From positions 1-6,409 of the forward strand of contig PMOH01000382.1 in NCBI GenBank assembly GCA_003161515.1: a stretch of 6,409 bases of DNA, read 5' to 3'. The stretch comes from Deltaproteobacteria bacterium. Its GTDB lineage: Bacteria; Desulfobacterota; Binatia; Binatales; Binataceae. The position numbers and the translations under genes are program-made. The notes below the pieces were generated by a model. That model worked only from the letters and a program-made list of their open reading frames with translations, did not search any database and was not told the DNA's origin. Below, piece by piece: positions 6,373 through 6,409 of the stretch; the first letter of the stretch is position 1, and each line of letters begins with the position of its first letter.

Positions 6373-6409
6373 TAATTTGGGCGTGACGCGAATCTACTGC
6401 GCTGAATTC

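Noticed and set aside
6404..6409. GAATTC at the exact right edge, possibly a cloning junction
   Set aside because: A single 6-base site at an arbitrary window edge is not evidence of a vector junction; no vector-like sequence adjoins it.

Overview
The window is ordinary chromosomal sequence, GC-rich (roughly 60% by eye) and densely coding, from a bacterium. The gene order aspartokinase, citramalate synthase, serine O-acetyltransferase, the style of these proteins and the many GATCG-containing words fit a soil- or sediment-type Desulfobacterota/'Deltaproteobacteria' relative (Binatota-like lineages would also fit). The taxonomic guess is inference only. There are no RNA genes, insertion sequences, CRISPR arrays, phage genes or att-like repeats.

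Left part, plus strand: the 3' portion of an FAD-dependent amine/amino-acid oxidoreductase of the DAO (sarcosine oxidase/DadA-like) family runs in from the left edge and ends at 1013. After an 89-base gap with a plausible extended -10 promoter comes a complete DUF4331-family gene of unknown function (1103-2128). It converges on the next operon; the 39-base gap holds a hairpin that also covers the cysE stop codon.

Central part, minus strand: a compact three-gene operon transcribed as lysC (5850-4603), cimA (4606 or 4597-2918), cysE (2887-2168). LysC commits aspartate to the Lys/Thr/Met branch. CimA makes citramalate from pyruvate and acetyl-CoA, which opens a threonine-independent isoleucine route. 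CysE makes O-acetylserine from serine and acetyl-CoA for cysteine synthesis. Together they place entry steps of the aspartate family, isoleucine and cysteine (hence methionine sulfur) under one transcript.

Right part: a 143-base divergent intergenic region separates lysC from a small single-domain cupin gene (5994-6329, plus strand). The last 80 bases contain a possible weak hairpin and no recognisable gene.

I found no convincing undescribed multi-gene system. The most unusual global signal is a strong excess of the palindrome CGATCG (21 sites by hand count, four of them extended to GCGATCGC), spread through all genes.
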